A DNA stretch of 64,000 bases from Flavobacteriales bacterium (GTDB taxonomy: Bacteria > Bacteroidota > Bacteroidia > Flavobacteriales_D > Crocinitomicaceae): assembly GCA_947500875.1 (NCBI GenBank), contig CANMUN010000003.1, positions 23,228-87,227 of the forward strand. Reading direction: 5' to 3'. The notes below the pieces were generated by a model. That model was not told the origin of the DNA. It did not search any database and saw only the letters and a program-made list of their open reading frames with translations. Of this stretch, positions 1 through 8,388 are shown one piece after another. Numbering within the stretch: position 1 is the first letter of the stretch; each line of letters starts with the position of its first letter. Both the position numbers and the translations under genes were made by a program.

Positions 1-576
1 CGTTTAGGCGCATCGATGCCCCATAATCAACTGATTCTGTGCGAGCACCCACATGTTTATACCTTGGGTAAAAGCGGTGATGCGGGTAATTTACTCGCAG
101 ACCAAAAGATGCTTGAGGATATGGACGCTCAATTTTATAAAATCAATCGCGGGGGAGACATTACCTACCACGGCCCCGGACAATTGGTGGTTTATCCTAT
201 TTTTGATTTAGAGCAGTTTTTCAAGGATATCCATAAATATATGCGATTTTTAGAAGAATCAGTTATCATGACTTTAGCTAATTATGGAATCGAAGCAGAG
301 CGTATCAATGGATTAACAGGCGTTTGGATTCCCGGAAATCCATCGCGTAAAATTGCGGCATTTGGTGTAAAGTGTTCTCGATGGGTTACGATGCACGGAA
401 TTGGATATAACGTTGCTACGGATTTATCCTATTTTGATAAAATCGTTCCTTGCGGTATAACAGATAAGGCGGTGACATCCATGGCAAAGGAATTAGCGAA
501 GCCGGTTGCGTTTTCTGAAGTGAAGGATCAATTGGTTTCTAACATGAGTAAATTGTTCGGTTTTGATATAATCTGA
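1..576 (+). CDS. lipB: LipB octanoyltransferase, 5' end cut by window edge
   Basis: This enzyme transfers the octanoyl group from acyl carrier protein to lipoyl domains of 2-oxoacid dehydrogenases and the glycine cleavage system, the first step of lipoate synthesis in the cytosol. The family core RGGDITYHGPGQ is at residues 45-56 of the tracked ORF. The catalytic lysine fits K119 in AAFGVKC and the catalytic cysteine fits C146 in VPCGI. The frame is open from base 1 and reads RLGAS before the first ATG at 16. LipB normally has about 40 more N-terminal residues, so the true start lies left of the window. An unknown small gene follows after 4 bases, probably in one transcript. Confidence 0.96.
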   Translation, partial: RLGASMPHNQLILCEHPHVYTLGKSGDAGNLLADQKMLEDMDAQFYKINRGGDITYHGPGQLVVYPIFDLEQFFKDIHKYMRFLEESVIMTLANYGIEAERINGLTGVWIPGNPSRKIAAFGVKCSRWVTMHGIGYNVATDLSYFDKIVPCGITDKAVTSMAKELAKPVAFSEVKDQLVSNMSKLFGFDII

Positions 577-580
577 AAGA

Positions 581-982
581 ATGAATATACACGATTTAAT
601 CCCCAAAGTTGAGGGAGTCTTTTTGGCGCTATTGGAGGAGAAAGACAACGCAGAGTATGCCGTTTATTTGGTCAACGATCGAAAAGACATCATGGAGGGA
701 ATCATTGTGACCAGTGTAGGTTTTGGAGAGAATCTGCAGTCGGGGGAAGCCCTAAAAACAGCAACCTTACGCCATTCTCTCGAGGTTTTGTTGCCAGAGG
801 AATATGCAAAGATTGAGTTAATTGTTCCTGAGGTTTTCGGTTTGTATAACGAATATTGGGTGAGTTTTTGGGTGGATGAGGTACTTTACGATAAGAAGTT
901 TCTATTCTTACCAGATTCAATAAAAATTGAGGATTTCACCGTTTTGCCTAAGTTTAACAAGAGGGGCATATTTTTGACGTAA
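581..982 (+). CDS. Small cytosolic protein of unknown function downstream of lipB
   Basis: The 133-residue product has no signal peptide or membrane segment and I recognise no family. It is acidic in the middle and alternates hydrophobic and polar stretches, as a compact alpha/beta fold would. It starts 4 bases after the lipB stop and ends just before a strong bidirectional terminator, so it is the last gene of the lipB transcript. Bacteroidota-type composition and close spacing support a real gene. A role in lipoylation would be inference from position only. Confidence 0.75.
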   Translation: MNIHDLIPKVEGVFLALLEEKDNAEYAVYLVNDRKDIMEGIIVTSVGFGENLQSGEALKTATLRHSLEVLLPEEYAKIELIVPEVFGLYNEYWVSFWVDEVLYDKKFLFLPDSIKIEDFTVLPKFNKRGIFLT

Positions 983-1004
983 AATTACCGCCGTCCGGAT
1001 AAAA

Positions 1005-1029
1005 AAAAGACGGCTCAAGGCCGTCTTTT
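1005..1029. terminator. Bidirectional intrinsic terminator
   Basis: A 10-bp perfect stem AAAAGACGGC / GCCGTCTTTT encloses the loop TCAAG. The A-run on the left and T-run on the right let it stop transcription from both sides. It lies between the convergent lipB-side gene and the DUF5011 lipoprotein gene. Confidence 0.9.
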
Positions 1030-1048
1030 AATGGAATAAATCGCATTC

Positions 1049-1756
1049 TTACTGTTTGTCGTAAATGGCGATGCACGTACCGCTTCCCCCAATAAGAGGA
1101 GTTGTATTATCGTAAGTATACGTAATCTGAATCTGGGTGCCACTCGAATTCATAGCACCTGTTCCTGAGAAATTGATGTCGCCTAATTGAATGTTGATGG
1201 TTTGCTGCGGGATGGTAACGGTAGCTCCATTAATGGTTCCCGTTGCAGTTCCACCAACAAGGTTGAAAAAGTTCTCAATGTTGATGTCAGCGGCGGTAGC
1301 GCCTTCGGTAATCGCTGGACTTCCAGAAACCGGAAATTGAGACCCGCTGCATGTAGAAGTTAATCCCCAAGTTGGTCCCGTCCAGTTTTCAGCACCAATC
1401 ACCACATTAACTGTTCGCTTAGCGGTGGTTGTTCCGTTAGTGTTGGTGGCGGAATAGTTGACATAGTAGGTACCAACAACAGATGTGTCAACTTGGTTGT
1501 CCGTGGTTACTGTTACTGCCGATCCGTCTTTGTTGGTGGCCGTTGCACCCGCATCGGTATAAGACGTCCCTACGTTGATGGTAACACTCGCAGTTCCATT
1601 TAACTTAATGGTGGGTTTGTATAAACAAGAGCCATCGTCTTTTTTGGCTTTTGAATTGAAATTTACGGCTCCGTTATCGGTACAGCCTTTCTTTTTGCAT
1701 GCGGTGAAGGTCATAAGACCAACCCCAACAAATAACAATAGCAAAGTTTGTTTCAT
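1049..1756 (-). CDS. DUF5011 (Ig-like) lipoprotein
   Basis: The N-terminus MKQTLLLLFVGVGLMTFTAC is a lipoprotein signal with the lipobox ending at C20, so the mature protein is lipid-anchored. Right after it is GCTDNGAVNFNSKAKKDDGS, a short repeat type often seen in Bacteroidota surface proteins with the pattern GCTD..A.NYN..A..DDGSC. Residues about 48-118 match the DUF5011 Ig-like fold (TYTDAGATA-type segment, then GTYYVNYSATN). The last 110 residues are a threonine- and glycine-rich beta domain I cannot name. It stands alone between a terminator and recA and has its own promoter. Binding or adhesive surface function is inference. Confidence 0.85.
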   Translation of the reverse strand: MKQTLLLLFVGVGLMTFTACKKKGCTDNGAVNFNSKAKKDDGSCLYKPTIKLNGTASVTINVGTSYTDAGATATNKDGSAVTVTTDNQVDTSVVGTYYVNYSATNTNGTTTAKRTVNVVIGAENWTGPTWGLTSTCSGSQFPVSGSPAITEGATAADINIENFFNLVGGTATGTINGATVTIPQQTINIQLGDINFSGTGAMNSSGTQIQITYTYDNTTPLIGGSGTCIAIYDKQ

Positions 1757-1778
1757 AACACTTAAGTTTTAGTTTTTT

Positions 1779-1786
1779 CAAATTTA
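1779..1786 (-). promoter_or_regulatory. -7 promoter box of the DUF5011 lipoprotein gene
   Basis: The minus strand reads TAAATTTG, a full match to the Bacteroidota -7 box TAnnTTTG, 22 bases before the start codon. I see no clear -33 box. Confidence 0.6.
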
Positions 1787-1801
1787 GATAAATATTTGCA
1801 T

Positions 1802-2827
1802 TTACCCTTCGATTTCAACAACTTTATTACTGGTTAATGCTGTTCTGATGCGTTGTTCTAATTCGTCGCACAACTCTGGGTTGTCTGCAAGAATGGATTT
1901 AATGGAATCCCTACCTTGTCCTAAACGTGTTTCGCCATAAGAGAACCAAGATCCGCTCTTTTTCAATACGTTAAGTTCAACTCCTAGATCGATTATTTCA
2001 CCAATTTTAGAAATGCCCTCCCCGTAAAGGATGTCGAATTCTGCCTTGCGAAATGGAGGAGCAACCTTGTTTTTAACTACTTTAACTTTAACGCGGTTCC
2101 CAATAATTTCTTCTCCGTCTTTTAATTGGGTCGCCTTACGGATATCAAGACGTAGAGAAGCATAGAATTTTAAGGCATTACCTCCTGTTGTTGTTTCCGG
2201 ATTGCCAAACATGACACCAATTTTATCCCTTAATTGGTTGATGAAAATGCAACAACAATTGGCCTTATTAATCGAGGATGTTAGTTTGCGTAAAGCTTTT
2301 GACATGAGGCGCGCCTGTAATCCCATCTGAGAGTCCCCCATTTCCCCTTCGATTTCTGCTTTCGGCGTGAGAGCAGCCACAGAATCAATGACGATTAAAT
2401 CAATTGCCCCAGAACGAATAAGGTTGTCTGCAATTTCCAACGCCTGTTCTCCGTTGTCGGGTTGTGATATTAAAAGATTTGCCACATCCACGCCAAGTTT
2501 TTCTGCATAAAATTGATCAAAAGCATGTTCTGCATCGATGAATGCAGCGATCCCTCCTTGCTTTTGTATTTCAGCAATCGCATGTATGGCCAGAGTTGTC
2601 TTTCCGGAGGATTCCGGCCCATAAATTTCCACAATTCTCCCTTTCGGGTAACCATTAATTCCAAGCGCTAAATCTAAGGTCAAAGACCCGCTTGGAATAA
2701 CGTCTACTTTTTCAACAGGGCTGTCGCCAAGTTTCATAACAGCACCTTTCCCAAAAGTTTTATCAAGCTTTTCCATGGTTAATTGGAGCGCTTTCAGTTT
2801 TTCATTTTGAACATCTTTTGTTGACAT
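1802..2827 (-). CDS. recA: RecA recombinase
   Basis: RecA coats single-stranded DNA and drives strand exchange in recombinational repair. The 341-residue length is normal. Walker A GPESSGKT is at residues 70-77, Walker B is in the [10 protein letters not shown] segment, and the L2 loop signature [19 protein letters not shown] is present. Bacteroidota RecA ends without a long acidic tail, as here. The gene is downstream of bcp by 54 bases. That gap holds an inverted repeat and a near-consensus -7 box AACCTTTG at 2843-2850, so recA probably has its own promoter. Confidence 0.98.
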   Translation of the reverse strand: MSTKDVQNEKLKALQLTMEKLDKTFGKGAVMKLGDSPVEKVDVIPSGSLTLDLALGINGYPKGRIVEIYGPESSGKTTLAIHAIAEIQKQGGIAAFIDAEHAFDQFYAEKLGVDVANLLISQPDNGEQALEIADNLIRSGAIDLIVIDSVAALTPKAEIEGEMGDSQMGLQARLMSKALRKLTSSINKANCCCIFINQLRDKIGVMFGNPETTTGGNALKFYASLRLDIRKATQLKDGEEIIGNRVKVKVVKNKVAPPFRKAEFDILYGEGISKIGEIIDLGVELNVLKKSGSWFSYGETRLGQGRDSIKSILADNPELCDELEQRIRTALTSNKVVEIEG

Positions 2828-2860
2828 AATTTTTTGTTTTTACAAAGGTTTAACCACAAG

Positions 2861-2879
2861 AACGTAATCGATTTACGTT
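2861..2879. promoter_or_regulatory. Inverted repeat upstream of recA
   Basis: The 19-base element has arms AACGTAA and TTACGTT around the centre TCGAT, giving 7 matching pairs. It lies 34 bases before the recA start, on the distal side of the probable -7 box, and 2 bases after the bcp stop. It has no T-run, so it fits an operator better than a terminator. No regulator is known to me for this sequence. Confidence 0.4.
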
Positions 2880-2881
2880 TA

Positions 2882-3343
2882 TTAAAATTGCCCGAAAATT
2901 TTTAAAATTTCTTCAGCATGATTTTTAGTGTCGGGTTTGTCAATGACATGAATAAGTTCTCCCGACTCATTGAATAAAAAGGTTTTACGGTGGATTCCGT
3001 CGTACGTTTTACCCATGAATTTTTTCGGACCCCAAACGCCAAAGGCCTCGATAACGGTTTTGTCGGGATCTGAGAGCAAGGGAAAGAATAAGCGATGCTT
3101 GGTAGCAAATTTATGGTGCGATGCAGCAGAGTCTGCACTCACGCCAACCACGGAAACGCCCATTTCGCGCAATTTTTGCTCGCCGTTTTGAATGCTGCAG
3201 GCTTGAGCGGTGCAACCCGGTGTATCGTCTTTCGGGTAAAAATAGAGGGCCAATTTTTTACCCAAAAATACTGACAAGTAAAGCTCCTTATCCTCTTGGT
3301 TCTTAACGCTTAATTCCGGTAACTTATCGCCAATTTTTATCAT
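2882..3343 (-). CDS. bcp: Thioredoxin-dependent peroxiredoxin (Bcp/PrxQ type)
   Basis: The enzyme reduces hydrogen peroxide and organic hydroperoxides using thioredoxin. The motif TPGCTAQAC puts the peroxidatic cysteine at C44 and the resolving cysteine at C49, the PrxQ/Bcp arrangement. Upstream FYPKDD and downstream GVWGPKKFMGKTY are typical, and 153 residues is the usual size. No signal peptide, so it acts in the cytosol. It has a perfect -7 box upstream and is followed by recA on the same strand. Confidence 0.95.
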   Translation of the reverse strand: MIKIGDKLPELSVKNQEDKELYLSVFLGKKLALYFYPKDDTPGCTAQACSIQNGEQKLREMGVSVVGVSADSAASHHKFATKHRLFFPLLSDPDKTVIEAFGVWGPKKFMGKTYDGIHRKTFLFNESGELIHVIDKPDTKNHAEEILKIFGQF

Positions 3344-3365
3344 AGCACAATGTTTAAATATTAAA

Positions 3366-3373
3366 CAAATATA
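3366..3373 (-). promoter_or_regulatory. -7 promoter box of bcp
   Basis: The minus strand reads TATATTTG, matching TAnnTTTG, 22 bases before the bcp ATG. A TTG lies 16 bases upstream, somewhat closer than the usual 18-21. Confidence 0.6.
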
Positions 3374-3409
3374 GCGATTAAAATTACAGCAAGCGTGTTT
3401 TTAAAAAAA

Positions 3410-6073
3410 TTAATAGCCAGAATCTTCGGAATCCATCATTAACGATAAGCCGTTGTACACTGTTTCCAAGGATGCTTTCTTATTTTTTAGGGATTGTATC
3501 TTGTTGATATCGCTGTTTTTACCAAGTTGCTGAAGCTCTTCGTCAATAACCTCTTGTTCTGATTGCAGGATTTCCATAAATCGCTCAACGATCATTTCAA
3601 AATACCAACCGGTGTATTGGTTTCCATTTTTCTTACTGTAAGTCAAGACCTCGATGGCGCGGTCCATGGACGTACTTCCGTTGCGTATAACATGGTACGC
3701 ATAGGACAACAAGGCCCGCAGTTTATTGTAGTCTTTCATTTCTCCTCCAAGGATCAATTGTTCAATGAATGGAAGGTCTTGGGCATTTCCATATTCACCC
3801 ATTATTTCAGCGGCACTCACTCTAATTTCGGCCTCTTTGGAAGAACTCAATTCCCGTGCGATGCTCAATGCTTGAACAGAATCTATTTCTTTCAAAACGC
3901 TAATTGCGGCTCCTAAAACGGCTATTGAACTGTCGCGAAGCAAGACGCCACGGACGGTCTTAATGGCATCGGTTTTTTCAATTTTAGAAAGCAAAGCAAC
4001 CGCTTCTTTGCGAACTAACGATTTTTTGTCTTTCTCTAAGATTTTTAAGACGGCTGTCTTGAGGCTTTTTTTATCATTTATTTCATCCATCTTATTTAAG
4101 TAATCCAAAGCAGATGCTCGAATTCCCCAAAATGGGGCATTTGTAGCCTCTAGGATGATGTTCAATTTATTGGGATGTGAAGATTTTGCGATTCGCTTAA
4201 GCGCTGTTGCTTTTGAACGGTAACGGTTAGCATTGTAATACTGATGGATGAGCTGTTCAATGGGTTTTTCTTCATATACCTTTGCAAGCAGCATCTGATC
4301 ATCGTCCAAGTGAACATTTTCTAACTTACCGACAAATGGAAAACTAAACTCTTCCGTTTCATTTTCAATCGTAATTGGATAAACGTGTTTGCCGTCGGCA
4401 TCCCATAGGGCAAGGTTGACCGGTATTTTAAAGTTTCCAAAGTTCTGTGCCTGATTCACTTTTACCGTAACCGTATTGTTTTCTTGGTCGATTACTTGTT
4501 CCGTGAATAAAACGGGGTGTCCTTTAGATAAGAACCATTGGTTGAAAAACCAATTTAAATCTTCCCCTGACACTTCTTCCATGGCTAACCGAAGGTCATG
4601 TATTTCTACAGACTTGTAGGCGTTAAGGGTTAAATATCGGTTCAATCCCGCAAAGAAGGCCTCGTCTCCCAGGTAATTTCTCAACATGTGGAGAATCCTT
4701 CCCCCCTTGTTGTAAGAATGGTTGTCGAACATTTCTTCTTTGTCATTGTATTCAAAACGGATTAGGTTCTTATACTCTTGACCGGAGTAATAACCGTTCG
4801 CTTCTTCTTCCGCATTATAATCGGCTTCATCTATACCGTATTCGTACTCGTCCCAAAGATATTGGGAATAGTTCGCAAAGGACTCGTTCAAAGGTAGGTT
4901 CGCCCAAGATTCGCAGGTGACTAAGTCCCCAAACCAATGATGAAATAACTCATGGGCGATGGTGGATTCGTCGTTCCCATCAATCAGTTCTTTTTTCGTT
5001 TTGTAAACATAATCGCCAAAAACGACGGCTCCAGAATTTTCCATGGCACCCGAAACATAATCCCTTACCACGATCTGCGAATATTTGTCCCAAGGATACT
5101 CAACACCGAGTTTTTCAGAGAAAAATTTGATCATTTTCGGGGTCTTTCCAAAAATGGCTCTTGCGTCGTTTTCATATTCAGGTTCCACATAATAATTGAC
5201 TTCCATTTTCTTACCATCCTTTCGGGTGTAGAAGTCTTTCACGACTTTGAATTCTCCAACGGCCATCATGAATAAGTATGGCGCATGAGGTAAATCCTGT
5301 TTCCAATGGTCCGTTCGCATTCCTTTGTTGTCTTTTTTTGAACTCACCAGCTTCCCGTTCGAAAGGGTAACGTATTTATCCTCTACGGTCAGGATGATTT
5401 CTTGCGAGGTTTTTGAATTCGGCGCATCAATGGTAGGAAACCATACTGAATTTGCCTCCGTTTCTCCCTGCGTCCATATTTGTGGCATTACGTCTTCGTT
5501 GTCTCCCGTTGGATTAATAAAGAACAGTCCTTTATCAGAGGTGATGGCTGCTCCTCCCCCGGCTTCGCGTTCCTCTGGTTTGGCGATATACTCAACGACT
5601 AACGTAATCTTTTCATCTTTTTTGAAGTTTTGTCCGAAATGAACGGTTAACTTTTCTCCATCAGGATATTCGTATTGCAATTCGTTGCCGTTCATCCATA
5701 CCGCCGTTATTTCCATTCCTTTAGCATCCAATACCACACTATCCGTTGCATAAAAATGAGGTTTCATGGTTAACGTAGCTTTTCCAATCATTTGAGATTC
5801 CTCCCAGTTGAAACTTGCCTCGATTTTTGTGTGCACCAAGTCCATGTACTTCCTGTGAGAGGCATTGTACGGTGGGTCAAAACCATCGTAGTCCTCATAA
5901 GGGCCCCAGTCCTCGAAATCCATTAATGAATCGTCTTCATAAATTCCTTCATCTCCGGAACTTTCGCCGTCCATTACTATTTCAAAAGCTTCCCCGTCCG
6001 CTTCGTTTTTAGATGATCCACAGGCTGAAACAAACAACATTAAGCCAAGGACAATTAAAGTACATTTCATCAT
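3410..6073 (-). CDS. M1 family zinc aminopeptidase lipoprotein with HEAT-like C-terminus
   Basis: This peptidase removes N-terminal residues from peptides outside the cytoplasm. Numbered from the tracked ORF, GAMEN is at 351-355, the zinc motif HELFH at 383-387, and the third ligand E406 follows in LPLNESFAN, as the M1 family requires. After the catalytic domain come about 250 residues of helical HEAT/armadillo-like repeats, typical of bacterial M1 enzymes. I start it at the ATG-ATG pair 6073/6070 because MMKCTLIVLGLMLFVSAC is then a clean lipoprotein signal; the tracked start at 6100 adds nine residues with no sense. A very acidic stretch follows the lipid cysteine, which may favour surface export, though this is inferred. 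It diverges from pgk. Confidence 0.93.
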   Translation of the reverse strand: MMKCTLIVLGLMLFVSACGSSKNEADGEAFEIVMDGESSGDEGIYEDDSLMDFEDWGPYEDYDGFDPPYNASHRKYMDLVHTKIEASFNWEESQMIGKATLTMKPHFYATDSVVLDAKGMEITAVWMNGNELQYEYPDGEKLTVHFGQNFKKDEKITLVVEYIAKPEEREAGGGAAITSDKGLFFINPTGDNEDVMPQIWTQGETEANSVWFPTIDAPNSKTSQEIILTVEDKYVTLSNGKLVSSKKDNKGMRTDHWKQDLPHAPYLFMMAVGEFKVVKDFYTRKDGKKMEVNYYVEPEYENDARAIFGKTPKMIKFFSEKLGVEYPWDKYSQIVVRDYVSGAMENSGAVVFGDYVYKTKKELIDGNDESTIAHELFHHWFGDLVTCESWANLPLNESFANYSQYLWDEYEYGIDEADYNAEEEANGYYSGQEYKNLIRFEYNDKEEMFDNHSYNKGGRILHMLRNYLGDEAFFAGLNRYLTLNAYKSVEIHDLRLAMEEVSGEDLNWFFNQWFLSKGHPVLFTEQVIDQENNTVTVKVNQAQNFGNFKIPVNLALWDADGKHVYPITIENETEEFSFPFVGKLENVHLDDDQMLLAKVYEEKPIEQLIHQYYNANRYRSKATALKRIAKSSHPNKLNIILEATNAPFWGIRASALDYLNKMDEINDKKSLKTAVLKILEKDKKSLVRKEAVALLSKIEKTDAIKTVRGVLLRDSSIAVLGAAISVLKEIDSVQALSIARELSSSKEAEIRVSAAEIMGEYGNAQDLPFIEQLILGGEMKDYNKLRALLSYAYHVIRNGSTSMDRAIEVLTYSKKNGNQYTGWYFEMIVERFMEILQSEQEVIDEELQQLGKNSDINKIQSLKNKKASLETVYNGLSLMMDSEDSGY

Positions 6074-6174
6074 TGCATTATTTTTCACAAAACTGCTCAA
6101 ATATTTTGTACTAAGATGTAGTTTTGCTAGGGATTTTCTAAATTATTTTGACATTTCTTTAAATTCGTTTCCCA

Positions 6175-7359
6175 ATGACTGACATTAGGTCCTATTCTTT
6201 TGATGGTAAACGCGCCATAATACGAGTAGATTTTAACGTGCCGTTGCACAAAGAAACCATGCAAGTGCAAGACGACAAACGCATTAAAGCGGCATTACCC
6301 ACGCTGAATTGGGTATTGAATCATGGTGGAAGTGTCGTGTTATTATCGCATTTTGGGCGGCCCAAAAACGGCCCTGAAGACCGTTTCTCCATGCGACATG
6401 TTTTACCAAGGCTTCAAGAGCTTCTTGGCGTTCATATTGGCTTTTCTTCTACCTTGGAAGAGGGAATTCTCAGGTCAAAGGAGTTAAATGCCGGAGATGT
6501 GATGTTGATGGAAAATGTGCGGTTTTTTGAAGGGGAAACCGATAATGATTCGGTATTATCGGAAGGGTTCTCTAAATTGGGTGACTGCTTCATCAACGAT
6601 GCCTTTGGTTCAGCGCACCGAGCTCACTCCAGCACGGCCGGCATTGCGTCATATTTTCCAGAGGACCGTATGATGGGGTTATTAATGAAAGAGGAAATAA
6701 ATAATGCACAACGTGTGCTATCCAACCCCGTAAAACCCTTTACAGCAATCATCGGAGGAGCCAAAGTTTCGGATAAAATATTGATCATAGAAAACCTTTT
6801 AAGCATCGCTTCGGATATCATTATCGGAGGGGGCATGGCGTATACTTTTGCTAAAGCAATGGGCGGTCAAATAGGTAATTCATTAGTGGAGGAAGATCGA
6901 TTGGAGAATGTTAAAACGATTCTATCGAAGGCCAATCAATTGGGGGTAAGATTGCACTTGCCTCAGGATAGCGTAATTGCCGATAGTTTTTCGGGTCATG
7001 CATCAACTCAAATAACTTCAAGCCATCACATACTCGAGGGTTGGATGGGCTTGGATATTGGTCCCAATTCGATCAATGACTTCAAAAAAGTTATTTTGTC
7101 CAGTAAAACGGTACTATGGAATGGACCCATGGGCGTTTTCGAGTGGGAGCCTTTTGCGGAAGGCACGAAGAACATTGCTTTGGCGGTTGCCGAAGCCACC
7201 TCTTCCGGAGCCTATTCACTGATTGGAGGAGGCGACAGCGCCTCTGCCATCGCTCAATTTGAATTAGCGGACAAAGTGAGTTATGTTAGCACTGGAGGAG
7301 GAGCACTTCTTGAGTTGTTTGAAGGAAAGGAACTCCCAGGAATTCGCGCTCTTGGTTAG
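6175..7359 (+). CDS. pgk: Phosphoglycerate kinase
   Basis: The enzyme makes ATP from 1,3-bisphosphoglycerate in glycolysis. Family signatures run in order: RVDFNVPL near residue 18, LLSHFGRPK, FINDAFGSAHRAHSS, GGAKVSDKI, GPMGVFEWEPF, and GGGDSASAI near the C-terminus. Length 394 is normal. It converges on gap, and the two coding regions overlap by 4 bases with no terminator between them, so the two neighbouring glycolytic enzymes are on opposite strands. Confidence 0.98.
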   Translation: MTDIRSYSFDGKRAIIRVDFNVPLHKETMQVQDDKRIKAALPTLNWVLNHGGSVVLLSHFGRPKNGPEDRFSMRHVLPRLQELLGVHIGFSSTLEEGILRSKELNAGDVMLMENVRFFEGETDNDSVLSEGFSKLGDCFINDAFGSAHRAHSSTAGIASYFPEDRMMGLLMKEEINNAQRVLSNPVKPFTAIIGGAKVSDKILIIENLLSIASDIIIGGGMAYTFAKAMGGQIGNSLVEEDRLENVKTILSKANQLGVRLHLPQDSVIADSFSGHASTQITSSHHILEGWMGLDIGPNSINDFKKVILSSKTVLWNGPMGVFEWEPFAEGTKNIALAVAEATSSGAYSLIGGGDSASAIAQFELADKVSYVSTGGGALLELFEGKELPGIRALG

Positions 7360-8342
7360 TGATTTAAAAAGAAATCGACCAGTCTCGCAGAATACCCCAT
7401 TTCGTTATCATACCAGCCTACTAATCGGATTAATTTTCCCGATACCACCGTCAATTGAGGGTCAAATAAACAGCTGTAGGTTGACCCAATCACATCGCAT
7501 GATACTATGGGATCATGGGTAATGCCAAGTATTCCTTTCATGGCGCCTTCCGAAGCGCCCTTCATCGCGTCATTGATTTCTTGAACGCTCAGTTCTCTCT
7601 CGGTAATGAGGGTTAATTCGGTCATGGATCCATTGATAACAGGCACTCGAACACTTGAGCCTGACAATTTACCCTCTAGATGCGGAAAAATTTTAACCAA
7701 TGCTTTTGCTGCACCGGTACTTGTTGGGATGATAGCGTTTGTCGCAGCTCTTGCCCTTCTTAAATCCTTATGTGGTGCATCTTGAAGCCGTTGGTCGGAG
7801 GTATAACTATGAACCGTTGACAGGTGTCCTAATTCTATTTTACTCAACGACTCTATCACTTTAATCATCGGAGCAGCATTGTTCGTGGTGCACGAAGCGT
7901 TGGAGATTACTGGCCCTAAATCGCGCACGTTTTGCTCGCTCACCCCAAGAACGACGGTAGGCACATCCTCTTCACCCGGGGCAGATATCAACACCCTTTG
8001 GGCTCCTGCTACTAGGTGCAAACCCGCTAAATCTTTTGATAGAAACTTTCCAGAAGATTCCAGTACATCATGCACCCCATAAGTCAACCAAGGGATGTCT
8101 TTTGGGTTAGCATGCTGCGTAAACACAATTTTCTTTCCATTCGAAAACACCAGCTGATTTCCGATGATTTCGAAATTCAAGGGAAGCCTTCCTTGGCTTG
8201 AATCGTATTTTAATAAATGAGCTAATTGTTGGACGCTGGCTAAATCGTTAACCACTGCAACGTTCAACTCGTCCATTTCAAGCGCCAAGCGCGTGAAACA
8301 CCGGCCAATTCTCCCAAAACCATTTATGCCAATTGTTGCCAT
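7356..8342 (-). CDS. gap: Glyceraldehyde-3-phosphate dehydrogenase
   Basis: The enzyme oxidises glyceraldehyde 3-phosphate to 1,3-bisphosphoglycerate with NAD. GINGFGRIGR at residues 5-14 is the nucleotide-binding turn and D33 in VNDLA supports NAD preference. Catalytic C151 lies in SNASCTTNN and H178 in the LSTVHSYT segment. The second cysteine of the common SCTTNC motif is asparagine here, which is tolerated in this family. The C-terminal WYDNEMGYSARLVD is intact. It has its own -7 box 11 bases before the start and ends inside the last codons of pgk. Confidence 0.97.
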   Translation of the reverse strand: MATIGINGFGRIGRCFTRLALEMDELNVAVVNDLASVQQLAHLLKYDSSQGRLPLNFEIIGNQLVFSNGKKIVFTQHANPKDIPWLTYGVHDVLESSGKFLSKDLAGLHLVAGAQRVLISAPGEEDVPTVVLGVSEQNVRDLGPVISNASCTTNNAAPMIKVIESLSKIELGHLSTVHSYTSDQRLQDAPHKDLRRARAATNAIIPTSTGAAKALVKIFPHLEGKLSGSSVRVPVINGSMTELTLITERELSVQEINDAMKGASEGAMKGILGITHDPIVSCDVIGSTYSCLFDPQLTVVSGKLIRLVGWYDNEMGYSARLVDFFLNH

Positions 8343-8353
8343 CTTTTTTTGTA

Positions 8354-8361
8354 CAAAAGTA
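8354..8361 (-). promoter_or_regulatory. -7 promoter box of gap
   Basis: The minus strand reads TACTTTTG, a full TAnnTTTG match, 11 bases before the gap ATG. It sits inside GTAC-TTTT-GTAC, a small symmetrical element. No good -33 box is visible. Confidence 0.55.
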
Positions 8362-8388
8362 CACTTAGCCCTCCATTAATAGAACTGT

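Noticed and set aside
6074-6100. Upstream ATG of the M1 aminopeptidase
   Set aside because: It adds nine polar residues before a complete lipoprotein signal that starts at MMKC.
7879-7935. GAPDH with altered SCTTNN motif as an inactive copy
   Set aside because: Catalytic C151 and H178 remain, and the asparagine in place of the second cysteine is found in other active bacterial enzymes.
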